5,940 nt of DNA from an uncultured Collinsella sp. (GCA_900548565.1 URKV01000110.1:1-5940); one strand, 5' to 3'; numbered from the stretch's first letter, positions 1 through 5,404 are shown. A program made the numbers and translations. The notes: generated from the letters alone by a model not told the origin.

Positions 1-48
1 CGAGATGCTCAGGAGTCTCGTGGGCTCGGAGATGTGTATAAGAGACAG
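1..48. other. Illumina Nextera library adapter (i7 side), not genomic
   Basis: This is sequencing-library sequence, not part of the organism. Positions 1-6 match the end of the P7 primer. Positions 7-14 (GCTCAGGA) match, from memory, the Nextera i7 index N704. Positions 15-29 are the transposase read-2 adapter, and 30-48 are the 19-base Tn5 mosaic end AGATGTGTATAAGAGACAG. Read in frame, the mosaic end gives the false N-terminus MYKRQ on any gene annotated from position 34. The true insert begins at 49. Confidence 0.98.
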
Positions 49-1098
49 GCCCTGACGGCATTTGCCGGCCCGCGCGTGATCGAGCAGAACATGCACAAGC
101 GCCTGCCCAAGGGATTCCAGCGCTCCGAGTTTTTGCTGGAGCACGGCTTTTGCGATGCCGTTGTTCCGCGTGGCGAGATTGCGCTCACGGTAGGCGAGCT
201 GCTGGCGCTGCACGAAGGGCACGCGCCCGGCCTGGGGGCACCGCATGAGATCGTGCATACGGGTCGTCGCGGCAAAAAGCTGGGACACTTGTTCAAGCGC
301 TCGACCGCACCAAAAACCGCGCTCGAGATTGTCAAGCAGACCCGCTCGGCAGATCGCGCCACGGCGGGCGAGATGATCTCGCTGGGCCTGGATGGATTTG
401 TGGAGCTGCATGGCGACCGTTACTTTGGCGACGACGCCGCCGTGGTGGCTGGCATTGGCTGGAAAGACGGGCGACCCGTGACGGTTATCGCCGTCGAGCG
501 CGGTACCACGACCAAAGAGCGCATGCGTCGCAACTTTGGTATGGCACATCCCGAGGGCTACCGCAAAGCGCGTCGCCTTATACGCCAGGCCGAAAAGTTT
601 GGTCGACCGGTTCTGTGTCTGGTCGATACTTCGGGCGCGTTTTGCGGCATCGGTGCCGAGGAGCGCGGCCAGGGCGAGGCGATTGCCCAGAATCTCATGG
701 AGATGAGCGGTCTCAAGACGCCGATTGTCTCGGTGGTGACAGGCGAGGGCGGCTCTGGTGGCGCGCTGGCGCTGTCCGTGGCCGACCGCATCCTGATGCT
801 CTCGAGCTCGGCCTATTCGGTCGTGAGCCCCGAGGCCTGTGCGTCGATCCTGTGGAAGGATACCGAGCGCGCGAATGAGGCCGCCGAGGCGCTTAAGCTC
901 ACGGCCCCCGATCTGTTGGCGCTCGGCATCATCGACGGCATTGTTGACGATAGGGGCCTGTCGCATGAGGAGATCGCCGGTGCCGTCATGTCCTCGGCAT
1001 TTGATGCCTTCGATACGCTTGGGCAGCTCGACGACGCGACCCTCACAAACCTCCGCTACGAAAAGTACCGCGCAATCGGTCAGTACCGCACGATGTGA
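49..1098 (+). CDS. accA: Fused acetyl-CoA carboxylase carboxyltransferase, beta C-terminus plus alpha (AccD-AccA), 5'-partial
   Basis: The enzyme moves the carboxyl group from biotin on BCCP to acetyl-CoA, giving malonyl-CoA for fatty acid synthesis in the cytoplasm. The 349 visible residues join two normally separate subunits. Residues 4-55 match the AccD C-terminus (AFAGPRVIEQ, then GFQRSEFLLEHG). A linker of about 33 residues follows. From about residue 89 the sequence is AccA: RNFGMAHPEGYRKA near 161-174, EERGQGEAIAQNL near 204-216, the oxyanion-type glycine loop GEGGSGGALA at 232-241 and SPEACASILWK at 260-270. The frame is open throughout, with no stop or start needed between the parts. 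The long helical N-terminus of free-standing AccA appears shortened. The start, the AccD zinc finger and most of AccD lie off the contig. The stop is TGA at 1096-1098. The EIIC gene follows after 41 bases with no terminator visible between them. The AccA identity is very secure, and the fusion is supported directly by the continuous reading frame. Confidence 0.95.
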   Translation, partial: ALTAFAGPRVIEQNMHKRLPKGFQRSEFLLEHGFCDAVVPRGEIALTVGELLALHEGHAPGLGAPHEIVHTGRRGKKLGHLFKRSTAPKTALEIVKQTRSADRATAGEMISLGLDGFVELHGDRYFGDDAAVVAGIGWKDGRPVTVIAVERGTTTKERMRRNFGMAHPEGYRKARRLIRQAEKFGRPVLCLVDTSGAFCGIGAEERGQGEAIAQNLMEMSGLKTPIVSVVTGEGGSGGALALSVADRILMLSSSAYSVVSPEACASILWKDTERANEAAEALKLTAPDLLALGIIDGIVDDRGLSHEEIAGAVMSSAFDAFDTLGQLDDATLTNLRYEKYRAIGQYRTM

Positions 1099-1120
1099 CA
1101 AAGGGACAGCCCGCATGTCA
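1094..1120. repeat. Degenerate copy of a TGTG-ACAAA-GGAC palindrome-like motif
   Basis: The accDA stop and the following bases read TGTGACAAAGGGACAGCCC. They resemble 2358-2376, TGTGCGACAAAAGGACGAT, apart from a two-base gap and one early mismatch. This copy retains only a weak hairpin (GGG 1103-1105 with CCC 1110-1112) plus TGACA 1096-1100 facing TGTCA 1116-1120. It may be a worn intergenic repeat or chance similarity. Confidence 0.3.
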
Positions 1121-1139
1121 TATTGGGAAAGGCGTTCCT

Positions 1140-2354
1140 GTGTCACAAGTTTCTAACACCTCGTTTACAACGATGGTCTCATCAAACGCCATGGCCGTGG
1201 TGGACTATCTGTCCAAAAGCATGATGTCGGCGCTGCCGTTTATTGTCTGCGCGGCGTTGTTCCGCACCGTCGCCGTCATTATGGGCGAAGGTATGCTGGG
1301 CCTGTGGTCTGCCGATTCCGAAATCTATCGCCTGTTCTACAGTTGGCTCTATAACGCCGGCTACTACTTTTTGCCCATTTATCTTGGTTGGGCGGCCGCC
1401 CGCCAGCTCGGTTGCTCGGAGCAGCTAGGCATGATGCTGGGCGGCGTATTGATTGCGCCCGATCTGCTTAAGCTCGTCGATGCCGCATCGACGACGGGGG
1501 CATCGATGACTTCCGTGTATGGTCTGCTTCCCGCGCCGGTCAACGATTACACGACGACTGTTATTCCGGTTCTCATCTCGGTGCCCGTGCTATGGCGAGT
1601 GGAGTGTTTCTTTCAGCGCGTTATCCCTAAGGCCGTGGCGTTTTCGTTCGTTCCGTTTGCGACCATGCTTGTCATGGTTCCGGTTTCGCTGTGTATTACG
1701 GCGCCGGCGGGCAGCTATCTGGGCATGCTGTTGGGCCAGCTTATGTTTATGCTTGGCAATTCCGGTGGCATCGTGTCGCTGCTCACGCTCATGGGGCTTG
1801 CCGCGGGCTGGGAGTTCCTAAAGATTGCCGGCGTCAGCAACGTTGTCCTATCGCTTGCCTACGCGCAGTTCATGAGTGTGGGAACGGATTCGTGCATCCT
1901 GATCGCCGCGACGATGGCAACGTTTGCCGTTTGGGGCATGCCCTTTGGCGCGTCGCTCCGCGTTGCGGATAAGGACGAGAAGGCGCTCATGCTGGGCTAT
2001 TCGATCTCGGGTGTGCTTGGTGGCGTAAGCGAGCCGGCGCTGTACGGTTGCGGCTTTAAATATGGCAGGTGCCTGACGTGCATGGCCATTGGCGGCGCCG
2101 TCGGAGGCCTTGTTGCGGCCGTGGGCCACGTTACGGCCTATACCATCGGCATGACGAATGTCCTCATGGTCATTGGCTTTGCCACGGGTGGCATCTCGAA
2201 CCTGCTGTGGTGCTGCGCTGCCGGCGGTGTGGCATTTGCGGTGTCTGCGGCGCTGAGCTACTGCTTTGGCGTGGTGCCGACGAAGGGGCAGGCGGCAGGA
2301 GACGGAGCCGATTCGCCCGAAACAGTGGCGAGCGCTGCTGAAGTAAGCGCATAA
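1140..2354 (+). CDS. Stand-alone PTS EIIC membrane component, glucose/beta-glucoside superfamily, divergent
   Basis: This is an integral membrane protein of about 404 residues with roughly ten hydrophobic segments, resembling the sugar-translocating EIIC domain of the phosphotransferase system. Support comes from YYFLPIYLGWAAARQLG near 75-91, a Y-T-T-T-V-I-P-V-L segment near 137-145 and the superfamily signature GGVSEPALYG at 294-303. I see no EIIB domain with its phosphorylated cysteine and no EIIA domain, so other proteins would have to supply them. The middle of the protein lacks the usual G-x-H-W segment of beta-glucoside EIICs and has GWEFLKIAGV instead, so PTS coupling and substrate are uncertain. 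I prefer GTG 1140, which has AAAGG at 1128-1132 seven bases upstream. GTG 1095 is in frame, would add 15 non-membrane residues and overlaps the accDA stop. The C-terminal 25 residues are polar and rich in Ala, Gly and Glu. A strong terminator follows at 2393. Its position behind accDA suggests read-through but gives no clear functional link. Confidence 0.85.
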   Translation: MSQVSNTSFTTMVSSNAMAVVDYLSKSMMSALPFIVCAALFRTVAVIMGEGMLGLWSADSEIYRLFYSWLYNAGYYFLPIYLGWAAARQLGCSEQLGMMLGGVLIAPDLLKLVDAASTTGASMTSVYGLLPAPVNDYTTTVIPVLISVPVLWRVECFFQRVIPKAVAFSFVPFATMLVMVPVSLCITAPAGSYLGMLLGQLMFMLGNSGGIVSLLTLMGLAAGWEFLKIAGVSNVVLSLAYAQFMSVGTDSCILIAATMATFAVWGMPFGASLRVADKDEKALMLGYSISGVLGGVSEPALYGCGFKYGRCLTCMAIGGAVGGLVAAVGHVTAYTIGMTNVLMVIGFATGGISNLLWCCAAGGVAFAVSAALSYCFGVVPTKGQAAGDGADSPETVASAAEVSA

Positions 2355-2361
2355 ACCTGTG

Positions 2362-2386
2362 CGACAAAAGGACGATCCCTTTGTTG
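2362..2386. repeat. Small palindromic hairpin, possible intergenic repeat unit
   Basis: The sequence CGACAAAAGGA, a three-base loop CGA, then TCCCTTTGTTG folds into an 11-position stem with one A/C mismatch and one G-U pair. It begins seven bases after the EIIC stop codon. The following bases (TGTTCC) give no proper T-run, so it is a poor terminator by itself. It sits in front of the much better terminator at 2393 and resembles the motif at 1094-1112. Confidence 0.45.
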
Positions 2387-2392
2387 TGTTCC

Positions 2393-2430
2393 AAGGCCGT
2401 GGCTCGTGTGGGCTGCGGCCTTTTGTATCT
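2393..2430 (+). terminator. Intrinsic terminator after the EIIC gene
   Basis: Positions 2393-2405 pair with 2410-2422 in a 13-pair stem, including G-U pairs, closed by the tetraloop GTGT at 2406-2409. The core is AAGGCCG facing CGGCCTT. The tract 2421-2430 reads TTTTGTATCT. This is a classic Rho-independent terminator, and it ends the accDA-EIIC transcription unit. Confidence 0.88.
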
Positions 2431-2456
2431 TGAGGACAAAGTGGCTACACTACAAT
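2430..2456 (+). promoter_or_regulatory. Probable promoter for the CDF-phosphatase unit
   Basis: TACAAT at 2451-2456 is a good -10 box, one base from consensus. TTGAGG at 2430-2435 is a possible -35 box, with a short spacing of 15 bases. The promoter overlaps the tail of the preceding terminator, as is common in compact genomes. Transcription would begin near 2463, about 40 bases before the CDF start. No operator or metal-box palindrome is evident. Confidence 0.5.
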
Positions 2457-2503
2457 CCGTTTGAGCAATAGATATATAGGTAGTACCGTGGGGGCGGATA
2501 TAG

Positions 2504-3658
2504 ATGGTCGAGTGGATTGTTAGGCGTGCACAGGGCGATCGTGCGCGTGTGGGCACGTTAGCGGGCATGGTGTGTATTGTCGCCAATGTTGCGCTTTGTG
2601 CTGCGAAGGGCGCAATCGGTGTGGTTTCGGGATCGGTTTCGATCGTGGCGGATGCCATGAACAACCTGTCCGATGCCAGTTCGAATATCGTGAGCGTGCT
2701 GGGCTTTAAGCTGGCGAGCAAGCCGGCCGACCCCGAGCATCCTTACGGCCACGGTCGCTACGAGTATCTCTCGGGATTGGTCGTGGCGGCGCTCGTGCTG
2801 CTGATTGGCGTTGAGCTGGTGAAGTCCTCGGTTGAGCGCGTCATTCACCCCGAACCTGTCGAGTTCTCGCTTGCCCTGGTGGCAGTTCTCGTGCTTTCGA
2901 TGGTTGTAAAGCTCTGGATGGCGGCCCTCAACCAAAAGCTCGGCGATCGCATTGAGTCCGAGACGCTGCATGCGACCGCGCAAGATTCCAAGAACGATGT
3001 TCTTGCCACGGGCGCCGTGCTGGCGTGCGCAATTGTTTCGCAGGTGACGCACATCAATCTTGACGCGTGGGTCGGCCTTGCCGTTGGCGCCTATATTGGC
3101 TGGAGCGGCTTTGAGCTTATCCAAGATACGGTGAGCCCGCTTTTGGGCCAGACGCCCGATCCTAAGCTCGTCGAGCATATCCGCAGCAAGATCATGAGCT
3201 ATCCCGGCGTCTTGGGCGTCCATGACCTAATGGTTCACGACTACGGCCCAGGCAGGAAGTTCGCAAGCGCTCACGCCGAGATGGCAGCCGAGGCCAGCCC
3301 ACTGGAAAGTCACGACACGCTCGATAACATCGAGCAGGCGTTTAGGGACGAGGACGGCATGATTGTCACGCTCCATTACGACCCCATCGTGACCGACGAT
3401 CCCAAGGTGGCAAGCATGCGTTTGCGCATTAACGCCATGGCTCAACAAATCGATAGCCGCCTTTCGATTCACGATTTGCGCTGTGTGCCGGGCCCTACGC
3501 ACACCAACGTGATCTTCGACTGCGTGCGTCCCTCGGATCTGCAGATGAGTGCCGAAGACTTAAAGCACGCGCTGGCACAACGTGTCGAATCGGAATACCC
3601 CAGGTCGATTGCCAAGATTACGATCGACGAAGACTACGTAGGCCATACCCACGAGTAG
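2504..3658 (+). CDS. Cation diffusion facilitator (CDF) divalent metal exporter with an extended, apparently duplicated C-terminal domain
   Basis: A 384-residue inner-membrane metal/proton antiporter of the CDF family, which exports divalent cations. About six membrane segments lie between residues 18 and 205. The TM2 metal site reads ADAMNNLSD (49-57), placing Asn53 and Asp57 where zinc CDFs usually have His/Asp-x3-Asp. TM5 has DSKND (161-165), giving Asp161 and Asp165. HPYGHGRYEYL at 79-89 is the usual TM2-TM3 loop motif. An Asn/Asp-x3-Asp plus Asp-x3-Asp set recalls manganese-type CDFs, so Mn2+ (or Fe2+) is a reasonable guess but not proven. The cytoplasmic part starts near 216 and is longer than in most CDFs of about 300 residues. 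Residues 216-293 look like the standard ferredoxin-like domain, and 297-378 repeat its pattern (VHDL near 239 against IHDL near 322). GGGG at 2491-2494 lies nine bases before the ATG. The phosphatase gene follows after 39 bases. Confidence 0.93.
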   Translation: MVEWIVRRAQGDRARVGTLAGMVCIVANVALCAAKGAIGVVSGSVSIVADAMNNLSDASSNIVSVLGFKLASKPADPEHPYGHGRYEYLSGLVVAALVLLIGVELVKSSVERVIHPEPVEFSLALVAVLVLSMVVKLWMAALNQKLGDRIESETLHATAQDSKNDVLATGAVLACAIVSQVTHINLDAWVGLAVGAYIGWSGFELIQDTVSPLLGQTPDPKLVEHIRSKIMSYPGVLGVHDLMVHDYGPGRKFASAHAEMAAEASPLESHDTLDNIEQAFRDEDGMIVTLHYDPIVTDDPKVASMRLRINAMAQQIDSRLSIHDLRCVPGPTHTNVIFDCVRPSDLQMSAEDLKHALAQRVESEYPRSIAKITIDEDYVGHTHE

Positions 3659-3697
3659 GGCTGCGCCGGTAAAGCAAGTTATACAGAAGGGGAGAAT

Positions 3698-4324
3698 ATG
3701 AAGCGTCTATATCTACTCCGCCACGGCCAGACAGAATTCAACGTCAAAAAGCTCGTCCAAGGTCGTTGCGATTCACCGCTCACCGATTTGGGCCGTCAGC
3801 AAGCCGGGATGGCAGCCGCATGGCTCAAGGACCACGACGTTGTCCCCGACAAAGTGGTCTCATCACCCTTAGGCCGAGCCATGGACACCGCTAGTCTCGT
3901 TGCATGCGAGCTCCTCGGCCCGGACGCAGCAGTCGAGCCCTGCAAAGGCATCATCGAGCGCTGCTATGGAACCTTCGAGGAAGGCCCGCACGACGCGCTG
4001 CCTACCGACGTCTGGGATCCAGGCGAAGATCTGGTCCCCTTCGGAGGAGAAGGAAGCCGCGCGCTGCAAGAACGCATGGTAGACACCCTCACCAATCTCA
4101 TGGGAGCCGAGGGCATCGAAACCCTCCTAGCAGTAAGCCACGGCAGCGCCAGCCGCCAATTCATCAAGGCTGCAGCCCCAGAGGGCTTCGAGCTCCCAAC
4201 AAAACTCCCCAACTGCGCCATCATGATCTTCGATTTCGATGAGGCAAAGCCACAAGCAGAAGGCGAACCTCATCAATGTAAGTTCACCCTCCAGCAAATA
4301 GTGGACCCCCAACAAAGTCATTAG
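3698..4324 (+). CDS. Histidine phosphatase family protein (phosphoglycerate mutase-like)
   Basis: A 208-residue soluble enzyme of the histidine phosphatase superfamily, which transfers phosphate through a phospho-histidine. LLRHGQTEFN holds the catalytic RHG at residues 8-10, with His9 as nucleophile. SSPLGRAMDTA near 55-65 supplies a phosphate-binding arginine (Arg60). ERCYGTFEEG from 87 holds the probable acid/base Glu87. VSHGS at 147-150 carries the second histidine, His148. The length is typical of GpmB/CobC-like members rather than of true glycolytic dPGM, so a broad phosphatase is more likely. The substrate cannot be told. AAGGGGAG at 3687-3694 is the ribosome binding site for ATG 3698. 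The 39-base gap after the CDF gene has no terminator, so the pair is probably one operon. Oddly, the coding strand here is rich in C and A, whereas the genes upstream are rich in G and T, most visibly in the 3' half. Confidence 0.93.
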   Translation: MKRLYLLRHGQTEFNVKKLVQGRCDSPLTDLGRQQAGMAAAWLKDHDVVPDKVVSSPLGRAMDTASLVACELLGPDAAVEPCKGIIERCYGTFEEGPHDALPTDVWDPGEDLVPFGGEGSRALQERMVDTLTNLMGAEGIETLLAVSHGSASRQFIKAAAPEGFELPTKLPNCAIMIFDFDEAKPQAEGEPHQCKFTLQQIVDPQQSH

Positions 4325-4354
4325 CCTGAGCGAACAAGGTTTAGCAGACATCAA

Positions 4355-4531
4355 CGTGGCGTTCCCAGTGTGCGGCGGAGGGGGCGGGCCTGAGGCATAT
4401 TAAGGTTGTCGCGAGTTCCGCACGAACAGGAGAGCACTTAATGTGCTCTCCGTCGTGAGCAGGACTGTAGAGCAGCAACCTTAATATGCCTCAGGCCCGC
4501 CCCCTCCGCCGCACACTGGGAACGTGCCACG
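4355..4531. repeat. Large palindromic element with 49-base perfect inverted repeats
   Basis: Positions 4360-4408 are the exact reverse complement of 4476-4524 (49 of 49). Allowing a two-base bulge (4524-4525), the pairing extends outward: CGTGGC 4355-4360 with GCCACG 4526-4531. The 67-base centre has its own nested hairpins: GGAGAGCAC 4429-4437 with GTGCTCTCC 4443-4451 around the loop TTAAT, and outside it CACGA 4421-4425 with TCGTG 4453-4457. As RNA the whole unit would form one long rod. The arms combine a GC-rich purine block with an AT-rich inner end (CATATTAAGGTTG). No T-run follows either stem, so it is not a standard terminator. No target-site duplication or transposase is seen. It could be a MITE-like repeat, a structured RNA or a recombination site. 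The structure is certain and the function is unknown. Confidence 0.9.
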
Positions 4532-4570
4532 CACTTTACCTGCGTAAACAATGTGAGTGAAATATGAATC

Positions 4571-4600
4571 TCGATGGATACGCCCGCAGCCGTGTATACT
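4571..4600 (+). promoter_or_regulatory. Probable promoter for the rplC-rplD operon
   Basis: TATACT at 4595-4600 is a good -10 box, one base from consensus. The -35 is weak: TCGATG at 4571-4576, 18 bases upstream, matches TTGACA at only three positions. A second, poorer pair is TTTACC 4535-4540 with TGAAAT 4558-4563 at 17-base spacing. A start near 4607 would give a leader of about 177 bases. Confidence 0.45.
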
Positions 4601-4606
4601 AAACAG

Positions 4607-4783
4607 CTGTGTGTAACCAGGGGAGTATTCTGGCTGGACAAAATGCCTGCTTAATAGGGTTGTCAGGTAGTCCGGGCGAAATACAAGGCTGGGGAGCACG
4701 TCGTGTAAGTAGTGGTCCTCTAGGGGCGTACGCTCGGTGGTGTACGCATTGTCCCAAGACCACGCGAGAGTTGGGATCATATC
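4607..4783 (+). promoter_or_regulatory. Candidate structured 5' leader of the ribosomal protein operon
   Basis: Several helices can be drawn by eye. The clearest is GTGGTC 4712-4717 with GACCAC 4758-4763, enclosing GGG 4723-4725 with CCC 4753-4755 and GCGTAC 4726-4731 with GTACGC 4742-4747, capped by a ten-base loop. TCCCAA 4752-4757 is also a perfect complement of TTGGGA 4771-4776, which contains the rplC Shine-Dalgarno. That pairing competes with GGG/CCC and would form a pseudoknot if the outer helix persisted. Weaker upstream hairpins are CCAG 4617-4620 with CTGG 4630-4633, and GACAA 4637-4641 with TTGTC 4660-4664. S10-type operons are known to be controlled by L4 binding a leader in gammaproteobacteria. 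That this leader is autoregulatory is inference, and its binding protein is unknown. Confidence 0.55.
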
Positions 4784-4789
4784 TTGATC
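4773..4789 (+). promoter_or_regulatory. rplC ribosome binding site and TTG start within a small hairpin
   Basis: GGGA at 4773-4776 lies seven bases before TTG 4784 but sixteen before ATG 4793, so it favours the TTG start. GATCA 4775-4779 can pair with TGATC 4785-4789, covering part of the Shine-Dalgarno and the start codon. The site therefore looks weak and controllable for a ribosomal protein gene. Confidence 0.55.
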
Positions 4790-5404
4790 AGCATGATTCT
4801 CGGCCGCAAGATTGGCATGACCCAGGTTTGGGACGAGGACGACAACGTCGTTCCCGTCACGGTCATCCAGGCTGGCCCCTGCGCTGTCTCGCAGGTTAAA
4901 ACTCAGGCAACCGACGGCTATGACGCCGTCCAGATCGGTTTCGGCGACATCAAGGCCAAGAACGTGAACAAGCCCATGGCTGGTCACTTCGCCAAGGCTG
5001 GCGTCGAGCCTGTCCGTTTCCTTCGTGAGGTCCGCGTCGAGAACGGCGAGGAGCACAAGGTCGGCGAGGTCGTCACCGTCGCTGATTTCGCTGATGTCGA
5101 GAAGGTCGACGTCATCGGTACCTCCAAGGGTAAGGGCTTCCAGGGTCGCATCAAGCGCTGGGGTCAGCGCCGCGGTCCTATGACGCATGGTTCTCACTTC
5201 CAGCGTCACCCCGGTTCTATCGGTCAGTGCGCCTATCCTGCGCGCGTCCTCAAGGGCGTCAAGATGGCCGGTCACATGGGTAACGAGCGCGTTACCGTCA
5301 AGAACCTTTCCGTTGTCCGCATCGATGCCGAGCAGAACCTCATCTTGGTCAAGGGCGCTGTCCCGGGTGCCAAGAATGGTCTCGTCGCCATCCGTATGGC
5401 CTAA
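4784..5404 (+). CDS. rplC: 50S ribosomal protein L3
   Basis: L3 is an early-assembling protein of the large ribosomal subunit that binds 23S rRNA and reaches towards the peptidyl transferase centre. The 206-residue length is normal. The N-terminus MISMILGRKIGMTQVW is the usual L3 opening. GTSKGKGFQG at 112-121, GSIGQ at 144-148 and MAGHMGNE at 161-168 are family signatures. The start is TTG 4784, supported by Shine-Dalgarno spacing and by the extra Met-Ile-Ser. ATG 4793 would give a protein three residues shorter. Codon use is strongly biased (many GTC, CGT, AAG, ACC), as expected for a highly expressed gene. rplD follows after 46 bases. In most bacteria rpsJ precedes rplC directly, but here a long leader does. 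Confidence 0.98.
   Translation: MISMILGRKIGMTQVWDEDDNVVPVTVIQAGPCAVSQVKTQATDGYDAVQIGFGDIKAKNVNKPMAGHFAKAGVEPVRFLREVRVENGEEHKVGEVVTVADFADVEKVDVIGTSKGKGFQGRIKRWGQRRGPMTHGSHFQRHPGSIGQCAYPARVLKGVKMAGHMGNERVTVKNLSVVRIDAEQNLILVKGAVPGAKNGLVAIRMA

Larger units (their letters stand above)
4325..4783. other. 459-base non-coding region between the phosphatase gene and rplC
   Basis: I find no convincing gene here on either strand. Open frames that cross it lack recognisable domains and convincing starts. It holds a short spacer (4325-4354), a large inverted-repeat element (4355-4531), an AT-richer stretch with promoter-like boxes (4532-4600) and a structured leader for rplC (about 4607-4783). rpsJ (S10), which usually precedes rplC, is not in this gap. 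No T-run terminator for the phosphatase gene is obvious. Confidence 0.8.

Noticed and set aside
9..362. 117-residue minus-strand open frame entering the left adapter
   Set aside because: Its C-terminus is translated from the Nextera mosaic end and the rest is antisense to accDA.
1095..1139. Upstream GTG start at 1095 for the EIIC gene
   Set aside because: It overlaps the accDA stop, has no fitting Shine-Dalgarno and adds 15 residues unlike EIIC N-termini. GTG 1140 has AAAGG at good spacing.
1094..1147. TGTGACA and TGTCACA inverted repeat, resembling a CRP-type operator
   Set aside because: The half-sites are 40 bases apart, against six in a CRP site, and they span the gene junction. Seven-base pairs at this distance are likely by chance.
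2558..3223. 221-residue open frame on the minus strand opposite the CDF gene
   Set aside because: Low-complexity His/Arg/Asn-rich translation typical of the antisense of a GC-rich gene; the + strand has clear CDF motifs.
4409..4475. Invertible promoter (phase-variable switch) between the palindrome arms
   Set aside because: The 67-base centre contains no convincing -10/-35 and is itself largely palindromic; no invertase is nearby. Reads in both orientations would be needed to revive the idea.
4355..4531. Palindrome as a bidirectional intrinsic terminator
   Set aside because: Neither side of the long stem nor the inner hairpin is followed by a T-run, and the stem is far longer than terminators need.
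4355..4531. Palindrome as a simple amplification chimera (fold-back)
   Set aside because: A fold-back would mirror the flanking DNA further out. Here similarity stops at 4355/4531, there is a two-base difference in the outer arm, and the flanks are distinct. It is not fully excluded without long reads.
4481..5275. 264-residue open frame on the minus strand opposite rplC
   Set aside because: It overlaps the certain rplC gene almost fully, shows no recognisable domain, and its C-terminus is the translated palindrome arm. It is a by-product of the strong codon bias of rplC.
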